64,000 nucleotides of DNA, from assembly GCA_051859045.1 (NCBI GenBank), contig JBHYGK010000001.1:62001-126000 (forward strand). The letters run 5' to 3'. Positions 48,754 to 57,062 of the stretch are shown here, piece after piece. Source of the DNA: JBHYGK01 sp051859045. GTDB lineage: Bacteria > Pseudomonadota > Gammaproteobacteria > Xanthomonadales > Xanthomonadaceae. Under the pieces are notes generated by a model, which did not search any database, was not told the DNA's origin, and saw only the letters and a list, made by a program, of their open reading frames with translations. Numbering within the stretch: position 1 is the first letter of the stretch; the number at the start of each line of letters is the position of its first letter. A program made the position numbers and the translations under genes.

Positions 48754-49539
48754 ATGCCACTCGCTTTGAGGATCACTCAGGCCTATCCCGCTGAGGGCGT
48801 TGCTCGATACTGGCGCGGGATGATCATTGTCGACGCGGACGAATTCGACGTCTATTTGCGCGGGCCAGTGTGGGATCGCGTGAACGACGCCAATTTCGAG
48901 GCAGATCTAGCTCAGGATCTCCAGGCGCTCGCGACCACCGACATGGCGACACAGACGCTGGAGAGGTTGCTCCTTTCTGTCGCCTCGCCGCAAGACTGGG
49001 AGATCGGTGAAGCTATGGCCGAGTGTCTCCTGAGTGATGAAGTCAACGCGGTCTGGCCGTGGAACGAAAACAGAGATCGAAAGACGCCAAAGGCCTCCTT
49101 GCCGGGCGCTGACATCGTAGGCTTCATCGGAGAGGAAGATGACACCGTCTTTCTGTTTGGGGAGGTCAAAACATCGTCTCACGCGGCAGCACCTCCTGGC
49201 GTCATGAATGGTCGAGGCGGATTGGCTCATCAGATCGACACGCTCGCATCTACTCAAAGCCACCACTTCACGCTCATCAAGTGGCTCAAAGCGCGCTGCA
49301 TGACCCCCGACTTGAGCGCTCGCTTCCAAACGGCCGCTAAGCGCTATGTGAACTCAGGGGGGGCGGATATCGTGATCGTTGGAGTGCTCCTGCGCGACAC
49401 CGCCGCGAACGAGGAAGACCTTCGGACTCGTGGTCAGACGATTGATGCGGGGCCAGTCCGGCCGCGCATTCGCTTAGATGCCTGGTATACACCCCGTCCG
49501 ATTTCGGATTGGATCAACATTGCATCCACCAAAGAATGA
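48754..49539 (+). CDS. PD-(D/E)XK nuclease-like protein, candidate HamA-type effector
   Basis: Protein of 261 aa not matching a housekeeping family. The centre shows a PD-(D/E)XK core: Glu86 in EIGEAMAECLL, Asp120 in LPGADIVGF, then hydrophobic strand TVFLFGEVKTSS with Glu137 and Lys139 as the ExK pair, and Gln160 in GLAHQIDTL as a possible fourth element. This order and spacing fit Hachiman HamA (DUF1837) and similar defence nucleases. The N terminus (about 1-85) is of unknown fold; a C-terminal helical/strand part follows. Its stop overlaps the helicase start (ATGA), so the two are translationally coupled. The HamA assignment is inference from motif and partner; another PD-(D/E)XK effector family is possible. 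Confidence 0.7.
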   Translation: MPLALRITQAYPAEGVARYWRGMIIVDADEFDVYLRGPVWDRVNDANFEADLAQDLQALATTDMATQTLERLLLSVASPQDWEIGEAMAECLLSDEVNAVWPWNENRDRKTPKASLPGADIVGFIGEEDDTVFLFGEVKTSSHAAAPPGVMNGRGGLAHQIDTLASTQSHHFTLIKWLKARCMTPDLSARFQTAAKRYVNSGGADIVIVGVLLRDTAANEEDLRTRGQTIDAGPVRPRIRLDAWYTPRPISDWINIASTKE

Positions 49540-52500
49540 CTGCCTGGCTCTACGAAGCTCTGGGTGACGACCGACGGCGGCTAGCCGAGCAGGCTGTCGG
49601 AGCGCACTTGCTTTCCGATCTTGGTTTCGGTCGATCTCCGTCGTCCCCCGATTATGAGTTTACTGCGAATGCTTACATGCTGGCCGTCGACACTTTGCTC
49701 GACACGCCAGGCGCCGCTGACGAGCTGCGCGAAGCCTCCGAACTTGCCTTTGAGACGTTGAGAGCGGCGGACACGTTGCCAGCCGACGATGAAGCGTTGT
49801 ATCTCCTCCACACCGCCTGCTACGGAATTCTCGGCGACAGGACGCCTGATGTAGCGCGGTTACTGCGCGAGTTGCCGCTTCCCGAGGCACTGAGCGCGGA
49901 GTCGGAATGGGGTGCGCGTGTTCGTGTAGCTGTCAGCCGTCTTTGGCTGCTGTTGATGCGCAAGGATGGCTGGGCAGACCTAGATGCTCTCTTGGCGGAA
50001 GTCATTGCGCTGCGCGAGGTGCAGCGGATCGCAGAGGCGACCTATCTGGAAGTGTCCGAAAGCCCGAGAGTGGAAGCTTGGCGCCTAATTGCGCTCTACC
50101 ACCTCTCCAAGGCGGCTGAGATTCTTGCTACTTATTCTGCTCAAGGTTCGGTAGCTGGCGGCTTCAATGTCCGCGAGCAACTCCAAGCTCAGTTCGACCG
50201 AAGTTTGATCGCATGTGAACGGGCCGAACTCGCCCAGCTCCACGCCACCGTTCGCCTGCTCTCAGCGACCGCCGAGCGTATGGTTGCCAATAGCATCTGG
50301 ACCGTCACGCGAGGGGCGGGAAGCCGGATCCGAAGTTTTGTCGAAGGGCTCGTCAACCGAGGCCAGGATCGGCCGGTGTTCGAGATGCTGCCCCCTCAGC
50401 GGATTACGCTTCGCGACCAAGGTCTGCTGACGACTGGCGCCCGCGCGGTTGTGCTCAGTCTGCCGACGTCTAGCGGCAAGACCTTCATTGCACAGTTCCG
50501 CATCCTGCAGGCCTTGAACCAATTCGACGCGGATCGTGGATGGGTCGCCTACGTGGCCCCCACACGCGCACTCGTGAATCAAATATGTGCCCGCCTTCGT
50601 CGCGACTTTGCCCCGCTCGGGATTGTCGTTGAACGGGTTAGCCCGGCACTCGACATTGACGGCGTGGAAGCTGAGCTGCTGGTGGAAGCCGACCCGGCGG
50701 CGGCGTTCCGCATCTTGGTCGGAACGCCGGAGAAGATTGATCTTCTGTTGCGCGGTGGTTGGGAAGCTAAGATCGGCCGCCCTCTCACGCTGGTGGTCGT
50801 CGATGAGGCGCATAATCTTTCATTTGGTGAGCGTGGCCTGAAGCTTGAACTACTGTTGGCGACGATTAACCGCGAGTGCCGCAATTCCCAGTTCCTTCTT
50901 TTGACTCCCTTCATCGATAACGGCGATGAGGTCGCGCGTTGGTTGTCCCCGGACAGTCACGCCGACATGTCACTACGTTTTGAGTGGCAACCCAACGATC
51001 GTGCCATTGTCATCGCCCAGCCAGAGAAGGTCGAGGACCGCGGTGCGTTCAGACTTTCTCTCAAGACAGCCAGCACCTCACGCTCAACGATCGAGGTCGA
51101 TGAAGTGCTCTCGCTGTGCGACGGGCGGGAGCTTGGGCTCACCTGGTCCCGCGTCCATGCCTCCCAGTCGAACGTCGCGGCGGTCACCGCGGCCTGCCTC
51201 AATCGCAGGGGGCCAGTCATCGTGGTCGCGGGCAAGGTCCCGCACACATGGCCGATCGCGCGCTTGCTGGCCGAAGACCCGGCCCTAGCGGATAAGGCTG
51301 CCGAACGAGACCAACGGCTCGGTGCCAGGGGTGACGCAGATATTCAGTTTGTCACTGACTTCGTCGCGCAGGAGTTCGGCGCAGACTTTGAATTGATTGG
51401 GCTGCTCAAGAAGCGCATCGGCCTGCATCACAGCGGACTGTCGGACGATACGCGCGTCCTGATGGAGTGGCTGATGGAGAAAGGTGAACTCGACACCTTG
51501 GTTTCTACTACGACGATCGCTCAGGGTCTTAATTTCCCCGTCACGGGAGTCGTGATGGCCTCGCATCAGTATCCCTATGGCGAGGATATGCCGGCTGAGG
51601 ACTTCTGGAATCTGGCAGGTCGCGCAGGGCGCGCGGATCAGGCTGGAACCGGTATCGTGGCGCTTGCCGCCACCAACAATCGCAAGGCCGAAGTCCTAAG
51701 CGAGTACGTTCGACGGAACGTGTCTGGCCTCAACTCTACGCTGGTGGCCATGGTGCAGCGTGCCCTTGAGCGGGCGCCACGCCTTGAGTTGCACACCCTG
51801 TTCCACATGAAGGAATGGTCTGCATTCCTCCAGTATCTCGCCCATACCTACCGTCAGATCGGCGACCATGCTGAGTTTGCGAGCCAGATCGAACAGGTGC
51901 TCCGCGGAAGTTTCGGTTTTCAGACGCTTCGGCGCACGGATCAGGCGATTGCAAATCGCTTGGTCGCCGCCGTCAACGATTATGTCGCCCTCATCCGAGG
52001 CAAGCCGTTGGCTCTGGTTGACAGCACGGGATTCTCCTGGGAGAGCGTCAGCTTGGCGTTGAGCGGTGTCCGGGATGCGGGGATTCGCGCGGATTCCTGG
52101 GATTCGGAGCGCCTGTTCACTGACAACGACACCACGCTTCAACGTACCTTCGGCATCCTCTTCAGAATCCCTGAGCTTCGTGAGGAATTGGCCGAGGTTA
52201 CGGGCGGTGGGCGCGGCGATGGCGACATGCTGGCCAGGATCGTTAAGGACTGGGTGAAAGGCGCATCTCTCCCGGACCTCGCGGAAGCTTACTTCTCGGG
52301 CGACGACGATGACCAAACTGCTGCGATCTCTAAGGCGTGCCGGCTGGTCTATGGCCGTCTCACTTCAACTGCGTCGTGGGGTCTCTCCGCGATCCAGAGC
52401 TTGACGATCGGCGACGCGCTAAATGGTATGAGCGAGTCCGAGAAGAAGCACTTCCGGAATCTCCCTTCGCGCATTTTCTACGGCGTCAACTCGGATATGG

Positions 52501-52703
52501 CGATCGACCTCCGCCTCTTGGGCGTGCCGAGAAATGCTGCCCAGCCACTTTCAGACTACTTGGCGAGGCAGCGCGTCGGAGGTGGGCTCAAGTCTATTCG
52601 CTCTAATCTCAATGGTCTGACCGATGCGGACTGGCTCCGCGCGGTAGGCCCAGCGGGAAGCACATATCAGAAGGCATGGAGAATTATTGAAGGATACTCT
52701 TAA
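49536..52703 (+). CDS. SF2 helicase of a Hachiman-like (HamB-type) defence system
   Basis: Protein of 1055 aa. Residues 1-280 are a helical domain of unknown type. The helicase core has motif I LPTSSGKT (309-316), motif Ia VAPTRAL, the LVGTPEKID block, motif II DEAH (423-426), and a C-terminal RecA domain with STTTIAQGLNFPV and motif VI WNLAGRAGRAD (GRAGR 695-699), a Ski2/Hel308-like pattern. Motif III reads LLLTPF instead of SAT. The last 350 residues are an unassigned helical region. The ATG at 49536 overlaps the nuclease stop and is preferred over ATG 49509, 27 bp inside the nuclease gene. With the upstream nuclease it resembles HamAB/AbpAB, in which the helicase restrains the nuclease until foreign DNA is met. 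Confidence 0.82.
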   Translation: MTAWLYEALGDDRRRLAEQAVGAHLLSDLGFGRSPSSPDYEFTANAYMLAVDTLLDTPGAADELREASELAFETLRAADTLPADDEALYLLHTACYGILGDRTPDVARLLRELPLPEALSAESEWGARVRVAVSRLWLLLMRKDGWADLDALLAEVIALREVQRIAEATYLEVSESPRVEAWRLIALYHLSKAAEILATYSAQGSVAGGFNVREQLQAQFDRSLIACERAELAQLHATVRLLSATAERMVANSIWTVTRGAGSRIRSFVEGLVNRGQDRPVFEMLPPQRITLRDQGLLTTGARAVVLSLPTSSGKTFIAQFRILQALNQFDADRGWVAYVAPTRALVNQICARLRRDFAPLGIVVERVSPALDIDGVEAELLVEADPAAAFRILVGTPEKIDLLLRGGWEAKIGRPLTLVVVDEAHNLSFGERGLKLELLLATINRECRNSQFLLLTPFIDNGDEVARWLSPDSHADMSLRFEWQPNDRAIVIAQPEKVEDRGAFRLSLKTASTSRSTIEVDEVLSLCDGRELGLTWSRVHASQSNVAAVTAACLNRRGPVIVVAGKVPHTWPIARLLAEDPALADKAAERDQRLGARGDADIQFVTDFVAQEFGADFELIGLLKKRIGLHHSGLSDDTRVLMEWLMEKGELDTLVSTTTIAQGLNFPVTGVVMASHQYPYGEDMPAEDFWNLAGRAGRADQAGTGIVALAATNNRKAEVLSEYVRRNVSGLNSTLVAMVQRALERAPRLELHTLFHMKEWSAFLQYLAHTYRQIGDHAEFASQIEQVLRGSFGFQTLRRTDQAIANRLVAAVNDYVALIRGKPLALVDSTGFSWESVSLALSGVRDAGIRADSWDSERLFTDNDTTLQRTFGILFRIPELREELAEVTGGGRGDGDMLARIVKDWVKGASLPDLAEAYFSGDDDDQTAAISKACRLVYGRLTSTASWGLSAIQSLTIGDALNGMSESEKKHFRNLPSRIFYGVNSDMAIDLRLLGVPRNAAQPLSDYLARQRVGGGLKSIRSNLNGLTDADWLRAVGPAGSTYQKAWRIIEGYS

Positions 52704-52808
52704 GCCTAGGCAGTAAAGTTCGGCTGTAGGCTCCTGAGCGTTTCGCCCGGCGTTGCGCGCAAACCGGCCACTGAGTGTCTAAAGAAAGCGGGACGGTCCA
52801 TTCACGGC

Positions 52809-53618
52809 TCACTCGCCCGGCGGCAGCGCGACCAGCAGCGCGAAGCCCAGCGCGATGCGGTAGTAGGCGAAGCCGGTGTAGCGGTGGTGCTTGATCCAGC
52901 GCATCAGCCAGCGCACCACCGCGAAACCGGTGAGGGCCGCGGCCACGAAGGCCACGCCCAGCTCGCCCCAGGCCTCGGTCGCGGCGCCGCCGTCCAGCCA
53001 CAGCTCCAGCAGCGCGTAGGCGCTGGCCGCGAACATCGTCGGGATGCCCAGCAGGAACACGAACTCGGTGGCGTTCTCGCGGCGCGAGAGGCCGGCCAGC
53101 ATCGCGATGAAGATCGCCGCGGCCGAGCGCGAGGTGCCCGGGAACACGCCGGCCACCACCTGCGCCAGGCCCACCAGCACCGCCACCGTCCAGGTCAGCT
53201 CGCTGCCCGAGAGGCCGTGCTTCTCGCGCCGGCGCTCGGCCAGGTTCTCGGCCACGATCATCCACAGCCCGCCGAACACCAGCGCCCAGGCCACCGGGGT
53301 GACCGTCTCGGGCAGCTCCCAGCCCAGCTTGCGCACCGGCAGGCCCACCGCCGCGGTCACCGCGAACGCCACGCCCAGCTTCAGCAGGTAGTCGCGGTGG
53401 ACGGGCTCGCGCCAGCCGCTGGCCAGCGCCCACAGCCGCTGCCGGAACACCAGGCTGATGGCCAGGATCGCGCCGGCCTGGATGACGATGTTGAACAGGT
53501 CGCTGCGCGGGCCCAGCCAGTGCTGGGCGATGAGCAGGTGGCCGGTGCTGGAGATCGGCAGGAACTCGGTGATGCCTTCGATCAGGCCGAGCAGCAGGGC
53601 GGCGAGCAGGTCGTTCAA
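52809..53618 (-). CDS. uppP: Undecaprenyl-diphosphatase (bacitracin resistance protein)
   Basis: Integral membrane phosphatase of 269 aa that recycles undecaprenyl diphosphate to the monophosphate lipid carrier for peptidoglycan and other envelope polymers. Both family motifs are intact: LGLIEGITEFLPISSTGHL near the N terminus, with the catalytic Glu, and VVAGVFPGTSRSAAAIF. About eight hydrophobic segments are visible. It is the first gene of core composition right of the island and is transcribed toward it, ending about 105 bp from the helicase stop. Confidence 0.96.
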   Translation of the reverse strand: MNDLLAALLLGLIEGITEFLPISSTGHLLIAQHWLGPRSDLFNIVIQAGAILAISLVFRQRLWALASGWREPVHRDYLLKLGVAFAVTAAVGLPVRKLGWELPETVTPVAWALVFGGLWMIVAENLAERRREKHGLSGSELTWTVAVLVGLAQVVAGVFPGTSRSAAAIFIAMLAGLSRRENATEFVFLLGIPTMFAASAYALLELWLDGGAATEAWGELGVAFVAAALTGFAVVRWLMRWIKHHRYTGFAYYRIALGFALLVALPPGE

Positions 53619-53679
53619 GGGCGTGGGGGCTGGCGGGGGAGGGCGCAGGATACGCCACGCCCCCGCCGCGGCGCGGCCC

Positions 53680-55911
53680 TCAGTAGGGCCGGCCGATGAC
53701 GAAATAGAGGCTGCGCTCGCCGCCCTCGGCCTGGCCGAGGCCCAGGTGCATCGGGCCCAGCGGCGTGTCGGCGGCCAGGAACACGCTGCCGGCGAAGATC
53801 AGGTTGTCCAGCGACACCGCCGGCGTGGTGCTCCAGGCGTTGCCCAGCTCCAGCGAGCCGCCGGCGTAGAGCCGGTAGCGCAGGAAGCCGCCGATCGGCT
53901 GGTAGAAGGTGGCCGAGCCGAACGCCGACATGCGCCCGAACAGCGCGTCCTCGCTGTAGCCCGACAGGGTCTGGAAGCCGCCCAGGAACACCACCTCCTC
54001 GGGCAGGTCGAGGGTGTCGGCATAGCGCAGGCGCGCGCGCAGCAGCAGGCTGGCGTCGCCGGGGCCGAAGGCGCCCACCCAGTCCAGCGCGCTGGCGTTG
54101 GCCTCGACGTCCGAGCCGAGGCCCTCGAGGTAGGCGGCGTGGCGGGCCTGCAGCAGCCAGCCGGCGCTGGGGAAGTCCGGCGCGTCGAGCGCGTCGAGGT
54201 AGAGCGTGGCCTCCAGGCCGGCGGTGGACAGCGTGTCGATGTCGGCGTCCTCGCCCAGCAGGCCCAGCCCGCCGGTGCGCAGCGTGTAGCGGCTGCGGCG
54301 GCGGAACGGCGCGATCGCCACCTCGCCGAGGTCGCCCACCAGGCGGCCCGCCGTGAGCCGGACCTCGCCGCTCTCGCGGCGGAACTCGAACGCGCGCAGG
54401 TCGCTGCTGGCGAACACCGGCTGGTTGCGGCCCTGGAAGTCGAGCCTGGGCGCCACGAACCAGCGCCGGTCCTCCTCGATGGGCTGGTACCACTCGCCGG
54501 TGAGCCGCGTGACCTTGCCGATCGCCGCGTCCAGCCGCCACTCGCCGCCGCGCGCGTTGAGCTCGCGGCGCTCGAGCCGGGCGCCGAGCTGGAAGTTGGA
54601 GGTGCCGTCGAAGTCGTCCTCGATGCGCAGGCCCATGCGCAGGCGGCCGTCGCGCTCCCAGTCGCGGCCGCGCGTGCGCAGCTGCAGCACCTCGTCGTCG
54701 CCCTCGCGCCGGACCGACCAGTCGACCTGGGCGAACTCGCCGGTGCCGTAGAGCCTGGCGATGTCGGCCTCGATCGCCGCGCGGTCGAGCGGCTGGCCCG
54801 GGTGCTCGGCGAGCATCGCGCGCACCGCGCGCTCCGCCATCCGCGAGCGGTTGTCGACGTCCACCCGCGCCACGTCGCGCGGCGCGCCGTCGATGTGCGC
54901 CGCGCGGCGCGCCGCCCAGGCCGCGTAGGTGGCCTCGTCGACGGCCAGCGCGCGCAGCTGGGGCAGGGCGGCCTCGGCCGCGGCGGCGCCGGCGTCGATC
55001 GCCACGCCCACCGCGCCGGTGAAGTCCATGCTCGAGAGCTCGCCCAGCGCCGGCTCGATCAGCACGTCGCCCGGCTGCAGCCGGGCCTTCTGCGCCGCGG
55101 TGGCGCGGGCGATGAACGCGGTGACCATCTGGTCGGAGATCGACAGCGGGTCGCCGAGGGCCTCGCGCCCGCGCAGCGGGGCGCTGATGTCGACCGCGAT
55201 GATCCGCGACGCGCCCAGCTGCTGGGCCACGTCCACCGGCAGGTTCATCGCCACGCCGCCGTCGATGAGCAGGTGCGGGCCGATCTCCACCGGCGGGAAC
55301 ACGCCCGGCACGGCCATGCTCGCGCGCACCGCCAGCGCCAGGTCGCCCGAGGCCAGCACCACGCCCTCGCCCGTCTCGAGGTCGGTGCCCACCGCGCGGA
55401 AGCGGGTGGGCAGGGCGTCGAAGTCCTCGATGCCGGCGGCGGGCAGGAGCAGGCCGCGCAGCACCAGGCCCAGGCGCTGGCCCTGCAGCAGCGAGGGCGG
55501 CAGCGAGGCGCGGCCCTCGCGGAAGCCCAGCGCCGCGCGGACCAGGAAGCTGCGGTCGTCGAGGCGCTGGCGGGCCGAGGTGTCGCGGCGGGCCACGCGG
55601 TCGTCGAACACGCCGGCCCAGTCGAGCGTGCGCACGGTGGACTCGATCGTGGCCGCGTCGAGGCCGCTGGCGTAGAGGCTGCCGACCACCGCGCCCATGC
55701 TGGTGCCCACCACGCAGTCCACCGGGATGCGCTCGCGCTCCAGCACCCGCAGCACGCCGGCGTGGGCCATGCCGCGCGCGCCGCCGCCCGAGAGCACCAG
55801 GCAGGTGCGCGGCGGGGCCGCGGCCGCGGCGGCCGGGGCGGTCTCGGCCGCGGCCGGGCAGGCCAGCAGCAGGCCCAGCAGCACGACGGGAAGCAGGCGG
55901 ATCGGGGTCAT
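53680..55911 (-). CDS. Patatin-like phospholipase with POTRA and beta-barrel (PlpD-type, T5dSS)
   Basis: Predicted type Vd autotransporter of 743 aa. A signal peptide (RLLPVVLLGLLLACPAAA) is followed by a patatin domain: oxyanion GGGARG, nucleophile GTSMG and the dyad Asp in LIDGGVAMNLP. A POTRA-like segment (about 325-400) precedes a C-terminal 16-strand-like barrel (FGSATFYQPIGGFLRYRLYAGG, ending YFVIGRPY). Pseudomonas PlpD has this same order and about 728 aa, and secretes an active lipase A1. The start at 55911 is fixed by the signal peptide. uppP lies 61 bp downstream on the same strand. Confidence 0.92.
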   Translation of the reverse strand: MTPIRLLPVVLLGLLLACPAAAETAPAAAAAAPPRTCLVLSGGGARGMAHAGVLRVLERERIPVDCVVGTSMGAVVGSLYASGLDAATIESTVRTLDWAGVFDDRVARRDTSARQRLDDRSFLVRAALGFREGRASLPPSLLQGQRLGLVLRGLLLPAAGIEDFDALPTRFRAVGTDLETGEGVVLASGDLALAVRASMAVPGVFPPVEIGPHLLIDGGVAMNLPVDVAQQLGASRIIAVDISAPLRGREALGDPLSISDQMVTAFIARATAAQKARLQPGDVLIEPALGELSSMDFTGAVGVAIDAGAAAAEAALPQLRALAVDEATYAAWAARRAAHIDGAPRDVARVDVDNRSRMAERAVRAMLAEHPGQPLDRAAIEADIARLYGTGEFAQVDWSVRREGDDEVLQLRTRGRDWERDGRLRMGLRIEDDFDGTSNFQLGARLERRELNARGGEWRLDAAIGKVTRLTGEWYQPIEEDRRWFVAPRLDFQGRNQPVFASSDLRAFEFRRESGEVRLTAGRLVGDLGEVAIAPFRRRSRYTLRTGGLGLLGEDADIDTLSTAGLEATLYLDALDAPDFPSAGWLLQARHAAYLEGLGSDVEANASALDWVGAFGPGDASLLLRARLRYADTLDLPEEVVFLGGFQTLSGYSEDALFGRMSAFGSATFYQPIGGFLRYRLYAGGSLELGNAWSTTPAVSLDNLIFAGSVFLAADTPLGPMHLGLGQAEGGERSLYFVIGRPY

Positions 55912-56063
55912 CGGAGGCTCGGCGAGGGGCGCGTGCCGCGATGGTACGCGGGGCGGGGCCCGCGCCGGCCGGCCGCCGCGGTCGACGCCCCGGGCGTCCC
56001 CGTGCACGCGCTCTTCACGTGCTAGGGTCGGGATCCGCGTGAAGGCCTGGGGGCGTGGCGCGC

Positions 56064-57062
56064 ATGCAGTCGGTGGGGGCATCGGACGGCGGCAGCACGA
56101 GGTGGCGCGGCGCGCGGGCGCTCGCCCTCGCGGGCCTGCTCGTGCTCGCCGCCTGCACCCGCGTCCCCGAGGCGCCGCTGCGCGTCGGCATCAGCCCCTG
56201 GCTCGGCTACGACCCGCTGGTGCTCGCCGCCGCCTCCGGCCGGCTCGACCGGCGCAGCGTGCGGATGGTCGAGATGGAGAGCAACGAGGACGTGATGCAG
56301 GCCGTCGAGGCCGGCGTCATCGAGGGCGCGGCGCTCACGCTCGACGCCGCGATCGCGCTGCGCCGGCAGGGCGCGCCGATCGTGCTGGTGGCGCTGCTGT
56401 CGGAGTCGCGCGGCGCCGACGCGCTGCTCGCGGCGCCCGGCGGGCCGGACGCGATGGCCGGGCTGCGCGGCCGCCGGGTGGGCCTGTCCTCGATCACCGC
56501 CGGGAGCCTGGTGCTCGACCGCGCGCTGGCCGGCGCCGGGCTCGCCCGCGGCGACGTCACCCTGGTCGAACTGCCCGCGCTGGAGCACGCCGACGCGCTC
56601 GCCGACGGGCGGGTCGACGCCGTGGTCAGCTTCGAGCCCTTCCTGTCCCGGCTCGAGCGGGCCGGGGCGCGCGTGCTGTTCTCCACCCGCGAGCACCCCG
56701 GCCTGGTGATCGACGTGCTGGTCCTGCGCGAGGACGCGCTGGCCGGGCGGCCGGCCGCGGTCGCCGCCCTGCTCGAGGCGCTCGACCCCGAGCTGCGCCG
56801 CTTCGGCGAGCCCGGCGCCGCCGACGTGCCGGCGGCACGGCTGTCGCTGGGGCTGGGCCTCGGCGAGCGCGAGTACCGCGACGCGCTCGCCGGCATCCGC
56901 TTCCTGCCCCTCGCCGAGAGCCGCCGGCTGTTCGCCGATCCCGGCCCGGAGGGCTTCGCGGCCTGGCGCGCCCGCGCGGCCGGGCACCTCGGCCCCGATC
57001 CCGACGCGCCCGTCCTCGCGGTCGCCGGCCCGCTCGCCGACCCCGCGCAGGCGCCGCGGTGA
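56064..57062 (+). CDS. ABC-type substrate-binding lipoprotein (NrtA/SsuA-like), orphan
   Basis: Lipoprotein of 332 aa (lipobox LAAC after ALALAGLLVL). The body has the nitrate/sulfonate-binding pattern: PLRVGISPWLGYDPLVLAAASGRL, MVEMESNEDVMQAVEAGVIEGAALTLDAAI and LRGRRVGLSSITAGSLVLDRAL. No permease or ATPase gene is near. Its stop overlaps the GTG start of a membrane PAS-GGDEF-EAL gene, so it probably presents a ligand to that sensor instead of feeding transport. ATG 56064 is chosen because GGGGG at 56049-56053 sits 10 nt upstream; GTG 56055 would leave only 1 nt. Confidence 0.85.
   Translation: MQSVGASDGGSTRWRGARALALAGLLVLAACTRVPEAPLRVGISPWLGYDPLVLAAASGRLDRRSVRMVEMESNEDVMQAVEAGVIEGAALTLDAAIALRRQGAPIVLVALLSESRGADALLAAPGGPDAMAGLRGRRVGLSSITAGSLVLDRALAGAGLARGDVTLVELPALEHADALADGRVDAVVSFEPFLSRLERAGARVLFSTREHPGLVIDVLVLREDALAGRPAAVAALLEALDPELRRFGEPGAADVPAARLSLGLGLGEREYRDALAGIRFLPLAESRRLFADPGPEGFAAWRARAAGHLGPDPDAPVLAVAGPLADPAQAPR

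Larger units (their letters stand above)
47912..52808. other. Putative genomic island with a nuclease-helicase defence module
   Basis: Sequence between the TPR gene and uppP differs sharply from its flanks: codons such as TTG, CTT, AAT and TAT become common, and a hand count of one line (51481-51540) gives 50% G+C against 82% at 39721-39780. It carries three genes, none housekeeping. No integrase, transposase or tRNA gene is present. An 11-bp inverted repeat, CGCTTTCTTTA at 48009-48019 and its complement at 52780-52790, lies near the two edges. Boundaries are inferred from composition and gene content. Confidence 0.75.

Noticed and set aside
52704..52808. A short minus-strand extension reading into the uppP end, possible remnant gene at the right island edge.
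   Set aside because: Only about 30 codons, no similarity recognised; kept only as part of the island boundary.
47912..52808. Island as an insertion sequence or prophage remnant.
   Set aside because: No transposase, integrase, phage structural gene or tRNA attachment site is present; only composition and a short inverted repeat support mobility.
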